64,000 bases of DNA from AV40 sp035568175 (lineage in GTDB: Bacteria; Verrucomicrobiota; Verrucomicrobiia; Chthoniobacterales; UBA10450): contig DATMON010000020.1 in assembly GCA_035568175.1 (NCBI GenBank), forward strand, positions 124,001-188,000, written 5' to 3'. A program made the translations under genes and the position numbers. The notes beneath the pieces are model-generated. The model had not been told where the DNA came from, made no database searches, and saw only the letters and a list, made by a program, of their open reading frames with translations. This document shows, piece after piece, positions 42,998 through 51,507 of the stretch. Numbering within the stretch: position 1 is the stretch's first letter; the number at the start of each line of letters is the position of its first letter.

Positions 42998-43476
42998 CGC
43001 CGACAACCTTTGTACGACACGGCGTTGATCCAATCACCCAGACTCCGCTTTTTATAGCTGAGCTTCCTAGTTTCTCGGCATTGAAGAAACCTGAACTTCC
43101 AGCAAAACCACTGAAGCTCTTTATTGCCGGCGACGCCGACAAATTATCAACGGAAGACATTGGCCGGATTGCTGAAGCCTTTCTACAACAGGGCGTCCGA
43201 TATGTCTGCACGTGGGGAACGGATTGCGAACGCGTTCACGATATTTTTGACGAGATGTACGTAGGCGAAGGAAACGAACCGTATAAGTTTGATTTAATGA
43301 CGACTTGGCACGCCAATGATTCGTTCGGTGAAGCGCTGTGGTTTTTTCTGAATGCTGCGCATGTCGAAGATGAGATAGAAGGCACTTCATCGTTCGCGGT
43401 ACGGATCGGCAATCCTCCAAACTCCGCACCGCTCTCAGAGGCGATTCAGCGAATCGAGGAATTTCTCTCTGATTAA
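42994..43476 (+). CDS. Hypothetical 160-residue protein (DUF7684-like)
   Basis: A soluble protein of unknown function. The middle part has VRYVCTWGTDCERVHDIFDEM and the following FDLMTTWHANDSFGEALWFF resembles a small uncharacterised family described as DUF7684, though I am not certain. Its start overlaps the aminotransferase stop, suggesting joint translation. It ends just before the terminator shared with rnpB. Confidence 0.6.
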   Translation: MTPTTFVRHGVDPITQTPLFIAELPSFSALKKPELPAKPLKLFIAGDADKLSTEDIGRIAEAFLQQGVRYVCTWGTDCERVHDIFDEMYVGEGNEPYKFDLMTTWHANDSFGEALWFFLNAAHVEDEIEGTSSFAVRIGNPPNSAPLSEAIQRIEEFLSD

Positions 43477-43480
43477 AAGC

Positions 43481-43512
43481 GAAGGGCGCCCTCGTTTCCG
43501 AAAGCGCCCTTC
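43481..43512. terminator. Bidirectional terminator between the DUF7684-like gene and rnpB
   Basis: GAAGGGCGCC and GCGCCCTTC form a GC-rich stem with a 13-base loop. On the minus strand a GCTTTTAATC tail follows, so it can terminate rnpB; in the other direction it can end the upstream gene. Confidence 0.8.
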
Positions 43513-43517
43513 ATATT

Positions 43518-43950
43518 TAGATGGCGGTAAGCCGAATTCTGTCAGCGTGATTGCGCACGCGGATGATCATTTATCTCAATCCCGCTTTCGCGGGACCGCC
43601 CGAGAACCGCGATCGGCGGTCATAGACCACCGCTACAGTTATCGTGATGCGACGATACCCGAGGATCGTAACGGACCGGCTGTCCTCCCTCTGTTTTGTC
43701 TTGCACCGCATGGGGTTTTTCGTGCCTCGCGAATTGCTCCGCGAGCGGTGAGCTCTTACCTCGCCTTTTCACCCTTGCCTGCGCTTCTTTCAAAGAACCG
43801 GCGGTGTCTTTTCTGTGACACTTTCCGTCGCCGCAATTTTTCAACTGCGGCGCCCGCGTATTTTACGCGGCATGCTGCCGTATGGTGTTCGGACTTTCCT
43901 CCAGCAGATCCCGCCAAGGCGGGACTCACCAGCGATCATCTGCCATCGAA
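43518..43950 (-). ncRNA. rnpB: RNase P RNA (A type)
   Basis: The catalytic RNA that trims tRNA 5' leaders, about 433 nt, read on the minus strand. GATGGC near 43947 pairs with GCCATC near 43520 (P1). Conserved blocks are present: GGAGGAAAGTCCGAACACC, CACAGAAAAG, AGGGTGAAAAGGCGAGGTAAGAG with the CTCACCG that follows, GGGAGGACAG, and ACAGAATTCGGCTTACCGCC at the 3' end. The mature RNA is longer than the E. coli homologue (377 nt). Part of the excess is a 27-base palindrome at 43614-43640 that also occurs at 48866. It lies 44 bases after the stop of the upstream gene on the same strand. Confidence 0.92.
43614..43640. repeat. Palindromic element inserted in rnpB
   Basis: CGGCGGTCATAGACC begins and CGCTACAGTT ends this 27-base unit, which matches 48866-48892 at 26 of 27 positions. 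It lies in the peripheral P18/P19 region of the RNA rather than in a conserved block. Confidence 0.85.
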
Positions 43951-43954
43951 GGGT

Positions 43955-43960
43955 ATTCTA
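43955..43960 (-). promoter_or_regulatory. Extended -10 promoter of rnpB
   Basis: On the minus strand TGGTAGAAT is an extended -10 element (TG-N-TAGAAT), and 7-8 bases later the RNA begins. No good -35 box is seen, in line with an extended -10 promoter. Confidence 0.65.
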
Positions 43961-43993
43961 CCACATTCCGGTCTCACTGCATTCGCAGGGGCA

Positions 43994-44641
43994 TCAGGGC
44001 GATGATCCGCCGATTTCAACCAGGGCAAGATGGCTCCCGTCCTCCGACAATCGGAGGCGCAATGGCCATGAGCTTTTATTGTCGACATGGTAAGAGCACC
44101 TCAAATCACGCGTCTCTGGGTCGAAGCTTTCGATGTAGGTTGTCGGGTACTTTCGCTCTCGTTTGCCGCCCAGCTGGTTGATCCGCGAGACCTCCTCCAT
44201 CGTCAGACCGTTCCGTTCCGCGTAAAAGGAAATCGGGAACGGGCCCAGATCATTAGGGAAAACCAAGGCCAGATTCTTCCAGTTTCGCTCGACCGTCCGG
44301 ACGTAAAGTTGGGCCGCCGGAAGATCAATCACCACGACCAGCGGTCCGGCCTGATAAAACTGCGGCTCAACTCCGTCTGACACATCCCCAAACCATTCGA
44401 TCTCAGCCGATCCCGGCGGGCGGTATCCGGCACGCTGCGAAAAACCGTGCTCGCTCCGACTACGCTCGTTTCCGTCGATGATTAAACTGCCGTGATTCAC
44501 CAGGTTTATTTCTCGACGAAAGATCTGCGATGACTCGCCCTGCGACATGGAGATGCCAACGAAAAGCACGCCGATGGCGACAATCGGCAGCACGGCCACT
44601 ATTGCGACGACGGTTATGCCAATCTTGATTCCGCGGGACAT
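43994..44641 (-). CDS. Hypothetical protein with N-terminal anchor helix
   Basis: A 215-residue protein with a membrane helix (IGITVVAIVAVLPIVAIGVL, residues 7-26), so the rest is periplasmic. The soluble part contains FPISFYAERNGLTMEEVSRI and WPLRLRLSEDGSHLALVEIG. No family recognised. It is transcribed toward rnpB and ends 44 bases before it, so its mRNA might run into rnpB. Confidence 0.65.
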   Translation of the reverse strand: MSRGIKIGITVVAIVAVLPIVAIGVLFVGISMSQGESSQIFRREINLVNHGSLIIDGNERSRSEHGFSQRAGYRPPGSAEIEWFGDVSDGVEPQFYQAGPLVVVIDLPAAQLYVRTVERNWKNLALVFPNDLGPFPISFYAERNGLTMEEVSRINQLGGKRERKYPTTYIESFDPETRDLRCSYHVDNKSSWPLRLRLSEDGSHLALVEIGGSSP

Positions 44642-44789
44642 TTGTTGCCTTCAGGGCTGCAAGCTTTGTACCATCGAAAGAAATCTCTCATTCGTTAGTC
44701 GACGCTGGGCATGTCGATCTTCCTTTTGACCGACTGGTTGCCGATCCTATAGTGAATTTCCCCTGTTAAACTCAACGGAGGACTTACCT

Positions 44790-45284
44790 ATGCCACTTGC
44801 AGTTGGAACCAAAGCGCCCGATTTCAGCCTTTCGACCAAGACCGCCGACGGCCCGAAGCAGATCAAATTGAGCGACAATTTCGGAAAGAAAAACACGCTT
44901 CTACTTTTCTTCCCGATGGCGTTCACCGGCACGTGCACGACCGAAATGTGCGGCGTCACGATGGATTTGGCGGCTTACAGCAGTCTGAATGCGGCGGTCT
45001 ACGGAGTCAGTGGCGACAATCCGTTTGCGCAGGAAGCCTGGGCGCAAAAAGAAAAAATCCAAGTGCCGTTGCTCGCCGATTACGAACACAAAGTGGCCAA
45101 GGCCTACGACGCCGTTTACGATTCATTTCTGCCGCAGATGAATCTCGGAATGGGTGGCGTTCCGAAGCGCGCGGTGTTCATCGTAGACCGGCAAGGTGTC
45201 ATTCAATACGCGGAGTGCGACGATGACGCACGCGCGCTGCCGAACTTCGAGAAGGTCAAAGCGAAACTGGCGGAGCTAAAGTGA
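44790..45284 (+). CDS. Peroxiredoxin, AhpC/TSA family (PrxQ/AhpE-like)
   Basis: A 164-residue peroxidase that reduces peroxides. The peroxidatic cysteine lies in FPMAFTGTCTTEMC, with a second cysteine five residues later, which is the PrxQ-like C-x4-C layout. A strong ribosome-binding site, GGAGG, lies ten bases before the ATG. Its TGA overlaps the GTG start of aconitase (GTGA), so a peroxide-detoxifying enzyme is translated together with an oxidant-sensitive Fe-S enzyme. Confidence 0.92.
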   Translation: MPLAVGTKAPDFSLSTKTADGPKQIKLSDNFGKKNTLLLFFPMAFTGTCTTEMCGVTMDLAAYSSLNAAVYGVSGDNPFAQEAWAQKEKIQVPLLADYEHKVAKAYDAVYDSFLPQMNLGMGGVPKRAVFIVDRQGVIQYAECDDDARALPNFEKVKAKLAELK

Positions 45285-48154
45285 GCGACGAATTCAAAAC
45301 ACTGAAACCGTTCGACGCCGGTAAAGACCGCGAAGGATTTCTTTATTCGTTGCCGGCGCTGGAAGAACAAGGCGTCGGTAAAATTTCGCGGTTGCCGGTC
45401 AGCATTCGGATCGTACTCGAGTCCGTCCTCCGGAATTGCGACGGCAAGAAAGTCCAGCGGAAGGACATCGAGACACTGGCGAGCTGGAAGGCAAAGAAGC
45501 CGGCAAACGAAGAAATTCCGTTCGTGGTCGCGCGCATTGTCCTCCAGGATTTCACCGGCGTGCCGCTGGTCGTCGATCTTGCCGCGATGCGGAGCGCGGT
45601 GCAGCGGCTGAAAGGCGATCCGAAAATCATCGAGCCGCTGGTGCCAGTCGATCTCGTGGTCGATCACTCGGTGCAGGTCGATTTTTTCGGCTCAGCCAAA
45701 GCGTTGCAATTGAATTTGGAAATGGAATTCAAGCGCAACCGCGAGCGCTACCAATTTCTGAAGTGGGGACAGCAGGCGTTCAAAACGTTTCAACTCATTC
45801 CGCCCGGGATCGGCATCGTTCACCAGGTCAATCTCGAGTATCTGGCAAAAGGCGTTCTCTCCACCGCTTCAACTATCAACAATCGACCATCAACGATCTT
45901 CTATCCGGACACGCTGGTCGGGACCGATTCGCACACGACGATGATCAATGGCCTCGGCGTGGTCGGCTGGGGCGTGGGCGGAATTGAAGCCGAAGCGGGT
46001 ATGCTCGGTCAGCCGGTTTATTTTTTAACGCCGGAAGTCGTGGGTGTACACCTGACGGGAAAATTACGCGAAGGCGTGACTGCGACCGACCTCGTTTTGC
46101 ACATCACGGAAATGCTGCGCGCACAAAAAGTTGTCGGCAAGTTTGTGGAATTTTATGGCGAAGGCGCGGCGTCACTGCCGGTGCCAGATCGCGCCACTAT
46201 TGGCAATATGTCGCCCGAGTACGGCGCGACCATGGGATTCTTCCCGATCGATCAGGAATCGGTCGCCTATTTGCGCGCGACCGGCCGCAGCGATGAGCAA
46301 TGCGCCGCGTTCGAAAATTATTTCCGCGCCCAAAAAATGTTCGGGATGCCGCGTAAGGGCGAGATCGATTACAGCGTCGACCTGGAATTGAATCTCGAAG
46401 ACGTGCAACCGGCGGTGGCGGGACCGAAACGGCCGCAAGACCGGATCAATCTTCCGGCGCTTGGCGAGACATTTCGTTCGCTATTGAAAAAACCGATCAA
46501 GGACGGCGGTTATGGAATGGGGGATGCCGATCTTTCCGCGAAGCATCTCGTGCAATTGAACGGATCGCCGCCAAGCGATGGCGACATGCCGTCATCCGAC
46601 AAGAACGGACCAGGCATCGAGCCGGGCGAAGAACGTAACAAGGCCGAGATGGTGAACAACCGGCCGACGCCTGACACCGCGAAGGAGTTAGAAGATTCGG
46701 CGGCCGATCCATTTCATCACGGCCAAAGCGAGATCGGTCACGGCACCGTATTGATTGCGGCCATCACCAGTTGCACAAACACGAGCAACCCAAGCGTGAT
46801 GCTTGCGGCTGGTTTGCTCGCCAAGAAAGCCGTCGAGCGCGGATTGAAGATCGATCCGGCGGTGAAGACTTCGCTCGCACCGGGATCGCGCGTCGTCACC
46901 GATTATCTCGACAAGACCGGGCTCCAAAAATATCTCGACCGGCTCGGATTCAATCTCGTCGGCTACGGCTGCACCACTTGCATCGGCAATTCCGGTCCGC
47001 TCCATCCGAAAATCGAGAAGGCGATCAACGATTACGATCTGGTTGCCGCGTCGGTGCTTTCGGGGAATAGAAATTTCGAGGCGCGAGTCCATCAAAACAT
47101 CAAAGCGAACTTTCTCATGTCGCCGCCGCTGGTTGTTGCGTTCGCGCTCGCCGGTCGGGTCGATGTCGATCTTTCAAAGGAACCGATCGGCAAGGACAAA
47201 GATGGAAAGGAAGCTTTCCTGCGCGATCTCTGGCCGAGTTTGAAAGAAGTGCGCGATGCGATGCAGTCAGCGCTGAGCCCGGACGTTTTTCGCAAACTTT
47301 ATCGCGATTTCGCGGATCAGAATCCGAAATGGAACGAAATCCCATCGAGTACCGGCGAGGTTTATCAATGGGATGAGAAAAGCGATTACATTCACGAGCC
47401 TCCATTCTTCAAAGATTTCTCGATGGAGGTTGGCAAGATCGACAACATCGTCGGTGCGCGCGCGATCGGAATTTTCGGCGATACGGTCACGACCGACCAC
47501 ATTTCGCCGGCGGGCGCAATCAAGCCGACTTCGCCGGCCGGCGAATATTTAAAATCGCGCGGAATTAAGCCGGAAGATTTTAACAGTTACGGCTCGCGAC
47601 GCGGCAACGATCTGGTCATGACGCGCGGGACGTTCGCGAATGTGCGCATCAAGAATCTGATGGTTCCGGGAACAGAAGGCGGTGTGACGAAGCATTATCC
47701 GGACGGTGAGCAGATGTCGATCTTCGACGCGGCGATGTGTTATCAGAAAGAAAAGGTGCCCCTCGTGATTCTTGCTGGTCACGAATATGGAACCGGTTCG
47801 TCGCGCGATTGGGCGGCAAAGGGGACAAAACTTCTTGGAGTGAAGGCCGTCGTGGCTGCGAGTTTCGAGCGGATCCATCGTTCTAATCTTGTCGGCATGG
47901 GAGTCCTGCCGCTGCAATTTCTCGATGGCGTGACGGCGCAATCACTCGGGCTCGATGGCTCGCAAACATTTTCGATCGGCGGTTTGTCCGACGCGATCCA
48001 TCCCGGCCAGCGCTTGACGATGGAGATCGAAAACCGAAAGAGCGAAAAACGTTACGTGCCGGTCAAACTGCGAATCGATACGCCGATCGAAGTGGACTAT
48101 TACAAACACGGCGGGATTCTACCATTCGTGCTGCGGCAATTGCTCGCGAAGTAA
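45281..48154 (+). CDS. acnA: Aconitate hydratase A
   Basis: Interconverts citrate and isocitrate with a 4Fe-4S cluster. It has DSHTTMINGLGVVGWGVGG, and the cluster cysteines lie in AAITSCTNTSNPSVM (about residue 496) and GYGCTTCIGNSGPL (about 564 and 567). The C-terminal swivel domain has GHEYGTGSSRDWAAKG. At 957 residues it is about 65 longer than E. coli AcnA; the excess lies around residues 425-485 as a Pro/Asp/Lys-rich, probably disordered loop. The GTG start overlaps the peroxiredoxin stop, and the 3' end overlaps the convergent DUF2071 gene by 36 bases. Confidence 0.95.
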   Translation: MSDEFKTLKPFDAGKDREGFLYSLPALEEQGVGKISRLPVSIRIVLESVLRNCDGKKVQRKDIETLASWKAKKPANEEIPFVVARIVLQDFTGVPLVVDLAAMRSAVQRLKGDPKIIEPLVPVDLVVDHSVQVDFFGSAKALQLNLEMEFKRNRERYQFLKWGQQAFKTFQLIPPGIGIVHQVNLEYLAKGVLSTASTINNRPSTIFYPDTLVGTDSHTTMINGLGVVGWGVGGIEAEAGMLGQPVYFLTPEVVGVHLTGKLREGVTATDLVLHITEMLRAQKVVGKFVEFYGEGAASLPVPDRATIGNMSPEYGATMGFFPIDQESVAYLRATGRSDEQCAAFENYFRAQKMFGMPRKGEIDYSVDLELNLEDVQPAVAGPKRPQDRINLPALGETFRSLLKKPIKDGGYGMGDADLSAKHLVQLNGSPPSDGDMPSSDKNGPGIEPGEERNKAEMVNNRPTPDTAKELEDSAADPFHHGQSEIGHGTVLIAAITSCTNTSNPSVMLAAGLLAKKAVERGLKIDPAVKTSLAPGSRVVTDYLDKTGLQKYLDRLGFNLVGYGCTTCIGNSGPLHPKIEKAINDYDLVAASVLSGNRNFEARVHQNIKANFLMSPPLVVAFALAGRVDVDLSKEPIGKDKDGKEAFLRDLWPSLKEVRDAMQSALSPDVFRKLYRDFADQNPKWNEIPSSTGEVYQWDEKSDYIHEPPFFKDFSMEVGKIDNIVGARAIGIFGDTVTTDHISPAGAIKPTSPAGEYLKSRGIKPEDFNSYGSRRGNDLVMTRGTFANVRIKNLMVPGTEGGVTKHYPDGEQMSIFDAAMCYQKEKVPLVILAGHEYGTGSSRDWAAKGTKLLGVKAVVAASFERIHRSNLVGMGVLPLQFLDGVTAQSLGLDGSQTFSIGGLSDAIHPGQRLTMEIENRKSEKRYVPVKLRIDTPIEVDYYKHGGILPFVLRQLLAK

Positions 48155-48841
48155 AACTTCAATCGGCGAGCCGTCCGCGATGAAGGCGGAGCGCGGCGCG
48201 GCGGTTAGCGGTCCCACAAATTGATCGCCGTAAAGAACGGCGACGTCCGCTGACAACTCAAACGTGTCCGCGCTCCAAATCTTCCAACGCGGATGCTCGA
48301 CGCGATATTCGCTGCAACCGGCGCGAACGCAGGTGTAGCCCCAGTAATGTTCAGTAATGAATTCGGCATGTGAACCGGCGACAATTGTTTGCGGTTCACC
48401 GCTTGCGCTTATTTTGAGCGACTCCCATTTGCGTCCGCGTCGCCAGGAGTATTCCACGCTCACCTTAAGATCGACATGATCGATCTGATGCTTCATCGGC
48501 AAGGCGACATAATTTTCTCCATAGAAAGTGCGCGCGACCAAAGCGATCGCGCGACGCGGCACTAATTCGCGAACGAAAACAACACCGCGCCGCCACGTGT
48601 CGGCGGATTTCTTTCGCACGTAAAAGCGAAGATTCACTTCCTCGAAGTCGCGATGCAGTGGAATGGGAAGTCCGAGCAAGCGGGTGTCGAGAAAAAGGAA
48701 GCCGACTACACTGAGAAAGGTTTCGCCATTTTCGAAATCGATTTCAGTCCCAGGTGGGACAAGTGGCGCAAGGATCTTTGGATCGACAACGAAATTGAGC
48801 AGGGCGAGATATCGCCAGTTGGCGGTGAGAAATGGTTTCAC
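48119..48841 (-). CDS. DUF2071 (YqjF-like) protein
   Basis: A 240-residue soluble protein of the DUF2071 family with no known activity. It has the N-terminus MKPFLTANWRYLALLNF, LVPPGTEIDFENGETFLSVV, GVVFVRELVPRRAIALVAR and the HYWGYTCVRAG region. It overlaps acnA by 36 bases tail-to-tail, so the stop regions are intertwined. No signal peptide. Confidence 0.88.
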   Translation of the reverse strand: MKPFLTANWRYLALLNFVVDPKILAPLVPPGTEIDFENGETFLSVVGFLFLDTRLLGLPIPLHRDFEEVNLRFYVRKKSADTWRRGVVFVRELVPRRAIALVARTFYGENYVALPMKHQIDHVDLKVSVEYSWRRGRKWESLKISASGEPQTIVAGSHAEFITEHYWGYTCVRAGCSEYRVEHPRWKIWSADTFELSADVAVLYGDQFVGPLTAAPRSAFIADGSPIEVLLREQLPQHEW

Positions 48842-48865
48842 GCCGAAAACCCTAGCGAGATTGAC

Positions 48866-48892
48866 CGGCGGTCATAGACCGCCGCTACAGTT
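48866..48892. repeat. Palindromic element, second copy of the rnpB insertion
   Basis: 27 bases, CGGCGGTCATAGACC...CGCTACAGTT, matching 43614-43640 with one difference. It lies between the DUF2071 gene and the end of the coiled-coil/TPR gene, touching the latter's stop codon. Confidence 0.88.
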
Positions 48893-51082
48893 TTAGTGGA
48901 GCAACTTCTCGAGCGCCGCGTCCGGCTCGGCCCCGAGTGAAGTGGCCATGGCGTAATGACGTTTGGCTTGTTCTCTCGAGGGCGGCGAGGAAGTAGCGTA
49001 AATGACAGCGAGGTTGAAATGCGCGTCGGCGTAGTTTGGATTTTCCGAGATTGCTTCGAGCAATTCTTTTTCGGCGGCTTCCTGCCAGCCTTTCTGACTG
49101 GCGGTGATTCCGAGGTAATTGTGCGCCGTTGCGCTCTTCGGATTCAAGCCAAGGGACTTGGTCAGCTCAGTGAGCGCGCTGTCGAATTTCGCCTGGCGGT
49201 AATAAACAATTCCGAGCGTGGTGTGGGTAAATTCGTCATTGGGTGAGAGCGCGACCGCTTTTTTCAAGGTGAGCTCGGCTGCTTTCAGTTTGCCGGTCCG
49301 GAAATAGACGACGCCGAGATTCGAAAGCGAGTACAGGTTGTTTGGAGTCTTGGTCAGGATCTCCTGATAGATTTTTTCGGCGCTGTGATATTTGCCGTTG
49401 TCAAAATTTTGTTTCGCCTGCCAGGCAAGATCGACGACATCAGGCGGAACGTTCGGTTTGAAGATCGCGGGAACGGTGTAACCGGATGAACCTTGCCGTG
49501 GCGCATCAGTCGACATCGTTTTGTCTGCGGCTGGCGCGGAGGCAGGGGCCGAGGTCCCAGTGGTATTTTTTGCGAATGTGAAACTTGCTTTAACTGCACC
49601 GGGATTGTCGTCCGAAATCGAAACAATCGGCTGCCGCAGAAGCGCCAACTCGTCGGTCGTTAATCTCGCCACCGGTTGGGCGAGCAACTGGATTTGCTGG
49701 GTCAACGTTTCCGATTTGATTTGCAGTTTATCGAACTCGGCCAGCATCAGCTTCTTGGCCTGATCCCGCCGCGCTTCTTCCTGGCGCTCGCGCACTATGA
49801 TGTTGCGCAGCATTTCATTCTCTTTTGTCAGTTTGGCTGTTTCTTCAGGCGTGGTGCCGACCAGTTTGACCTGCTCGAGCTGCTTGCTCGCTTCGTCGAG
49901 TTGCGATCGCAATTGCGCGACTGTGACTTCGTAAGTCTGATTTTGTTTCTGGCTGGCCGCGAGCTGCTGCTGAAGATCGCCAATCTGTTTTCTCACGTCG
50001 GCGAGCTCTTTTTCTTTCTTCGGTTTGTCCGCGCTGATCTCGCGCACAGTTTTCTCCGCGTCAGCCAGCTTCTGTTTCAAATCCGAATTTTCCGCGACCA
50101 GCCCGTCAACGCGCTGCTCGGTATCCTTCAATCCCTTTAAGTGCGCGAGCGCGTCATCGCGTTCTTTGTTTGCACTCGCGACTCGTTGGTCTGCTTCGGC
50201 TGCGCGCGCGTTCGCTTCATCCCGCTCTTTGCCGGCGGAGGCGCGTCCTTGATCGGCGGTCGCGACTTTCGCATTGGCGTCGTCCCGCTCTTTTTCAGCG
50301 GCACTGCGGCCTTGCTGCGCCGCAGTAAGAGCTTTCTTCAACTGCGCAATTTCGGATTTGAGGGATTCCTGTGCTTTGGTGTCGTTCGAACCGGAAGCCG
50401 CAGTTTTCTTCAACGAAGCCTGCGCCTGAGTTAATTGATCTCGCACTTGCTTCTCAGCCATTTTCGCCTTGTCGAGATCGCCCTGAGCTCTGTCGAGTTT
50501 CGATTTCGTTTCATCGAGACGGCTGTTCAACGATTGCTTTTCATTTTCAGCCGCGCTCATCTGGGTGCGCGATTTCTGTAACTCAGCTTCGAGTTGATCA
50601 ACTCGATCGCGCAGTTTGCGAGTGGCCTGCTCGATCGCAACCTCGTTCGGTGTACTCGATGGGGCCGGCTTCGCAGCTAGAGGCGGCGCTGCGGGTTGTC
50701 TGGCGGCTTGGGCCGGTGGCGGTTCGGGCGGAGCCGTGACGGCGTCTTCAATAGTCGGTGCGGTCGCGGTTACATTTTCCTGGGTCGAACCTTTGTCCTG
50801 CACTCGCAGGATGCTTTCGCTTACTTTGCGGCCGCGATACTCAACGATGGCGGGTTGCCAATCCGGATGAGCCTTGCGTAATTGTTCGAGAAGGCTCCCG
50901 GCAAAGCGATACTTGGCGAGGGCGGCTTTAAATTGGTTCTCGTGCTCGAGTTTTTCGCCCTGTTGGGCCGTCATGTAAGCTTTTAGAAACGTCTCGCTTG
51001 GATCATCCGATTGGGCGGTCAAGCCCGGCGCGGCCAGACAAAAGACTAACGCGGCGAGCAAGACGGATCCGATTCTGTTCAT
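48893..51082 (-). CDS. Secreted coiled-coil protein with C-terminal TPRs
   Basis: A 729-residue protein with a signal peptide (MNRIGSVLLAALVFCLAAPGL). It then has a Pro/Ala linker and a long heptad-rich coiled coil at about residues 150-420 (repeated DRVDQLEAELQKSR and EKERDDANAKVATAD-like units). Six or so TPRs follow at about 560-720 (NLYSLSNLGVVYFRTGKLK, FTHTTLGIVYYRQAKFD). Probably a periplasmic scaffold, perhaps in cell-envelope organisation. The ATG at 51082 is chosen because longer frames run through the tRNA-His gene region. Function unknown. Confidence 0.8.
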   Translation of the reverse strand: MNRIGSVLLAALVFCLAAPGLTAQSDDPSETFLKAYMTAQQGEKLEHENQFKAALAKYRFAGSLLEQLRKAHPDWQPAIVEYRGRKVSESILRVQDKGSTQENVTATAPTIEDAVTAPPEPPPAQAARQPAAPPLAAKPAPSSTPNEVAIEQATRKLRDRVDQLEAELQKSRTQMSAAENEKQSLNSRLDETKSKLDRAQGDLDKAKMAEKQVRDQLTQAQASLKKTAASGSNDTKAQESLKSEIAQLKKALTAAQQGRSAAEKERDDANAKVATADQGRASAGKERDEANARAAEADQRVASANKERDDALAHLKGLKDTEQRVDGLVAENSDLKQKLADAEKTVREISADKPKKEKELADVRKQIGDLQQQLAASQKQNQTYEVTVAQLRSQLDEASKQLEQVKLVGTTPEETAKLTKENEMLRNIIVRERQEEARRDQAKKLMLAEFDKLQIKSETLTQQIQLLAQPVARLTTDELALLRQPIVSISDDNPGAVKASFTFAKNTTGTSAPASAPAADKTMSTDAPRQGSSGYTVPAIFKPNVPPDVVDLAWQAKQNFDNGKYHSAEKIYQEILTKTPNNLYSLSNLGVVYFRTGKLKAAELTLKKAVALSPNDEFTHTTLGIVYYRQAKFDSALTELTKSLGLNPKSATAHNYLGITASQKGWQEAAEKELLEAISENPNYADAHFNLAVIYATSSPPSREQAKRHYAMATSLGAEPDAALEKLLH

Positions 51083-51234
51083 GGGGCGGGACCCGCGGAT
51101 AATAACAAACCGGGTGTGGGTTGCAACGAAACGATGGGGCATCGAGTCAAGGAGAAGCGGAGATTGTGCCACGGACGCGGCGTTCTGCGCGTTTGCAATC
51201 GCGCGTCTAAAAACTAGAATCTGAATCCCGTGAT

Positions 51235-51307
51235 GGTGGTCGTAGCTCAATGGTAGAGCCCCAGGTTGTGGTCCTGGTTGTTGCGGGTTCGAGTCCCGTC
51301 GACCACC
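51235..51307 (+). tRNA. tRNA-His (GUG anticodon)
   Basis: Cloverleaf with acceptor stem GTGGTCG/CGACCAC, D arm with AGCTCAATGGTAGAGC, anticodon stem-loop CCAGGTTGTGGTCCTGG with anticodon GTG, and T arm GCGGGTTCGAGTCCCGT. The extra G at -1 (51235) pairs with C73, as expected for tRNA-His. The 3' CCA is not fully encoded. Confidence 0.95.
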
Positions 51308-51315
51308 CAGTTTTT

Positions 51316-51388
51316 AAATCACAAACCCCAAGCTCCAAACTTTTAGCGATCGACTTTGGGATTTGGAATTTGGAGCCTGGGATTTTGC
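51316..51388. repeat. Imperfect inverted repeat between the tRNA genes
   Basis: CCAAGCTCCAAACTTTTAGC and GATTTGGAATTTGGAGCCTGG are inverted copies with mismatches. They fill the gap between the tRNA-His and tRNA-Arg genes. Confidence 0.6.
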
Positions 51389-51394
51389 AACATT

Positions 51395-51468
51395 GTGTCT
51401 GTAGCTCAACTGGATAGAGCATCTGACTTCGGATCAGAAGGTTGGGGGTTCAAATCCCTCCAGGCACG
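51395..51468 (+). tRNA. tRNA-Arg (UCG anticodon)
   Basis: Cloverleaf with acceptor stem GTGTCTG/CAGGCAC, D arm AGCTCAACTGGATAGAGC, anticodon arm TCTGACTTCGGATCAGA with anticodon TCG, and T arm GGGGGTTCAAATCCCTC. The encoded 3' end is GCA after the acceptor, so CCA must be added enzymatically. Confidence 0.93.
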
Positions 51469-51507
51469 CATTTTTTTCATACCGCCACTGCAATCAGGTT
51501 TGCACCG

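Noticed and set aside
43554..44005. A 150-codon + strand frame across rnpB
   Set aside because: It lies on the opposite strand of the RNase P RNA gene and encodes no recognisable domain.
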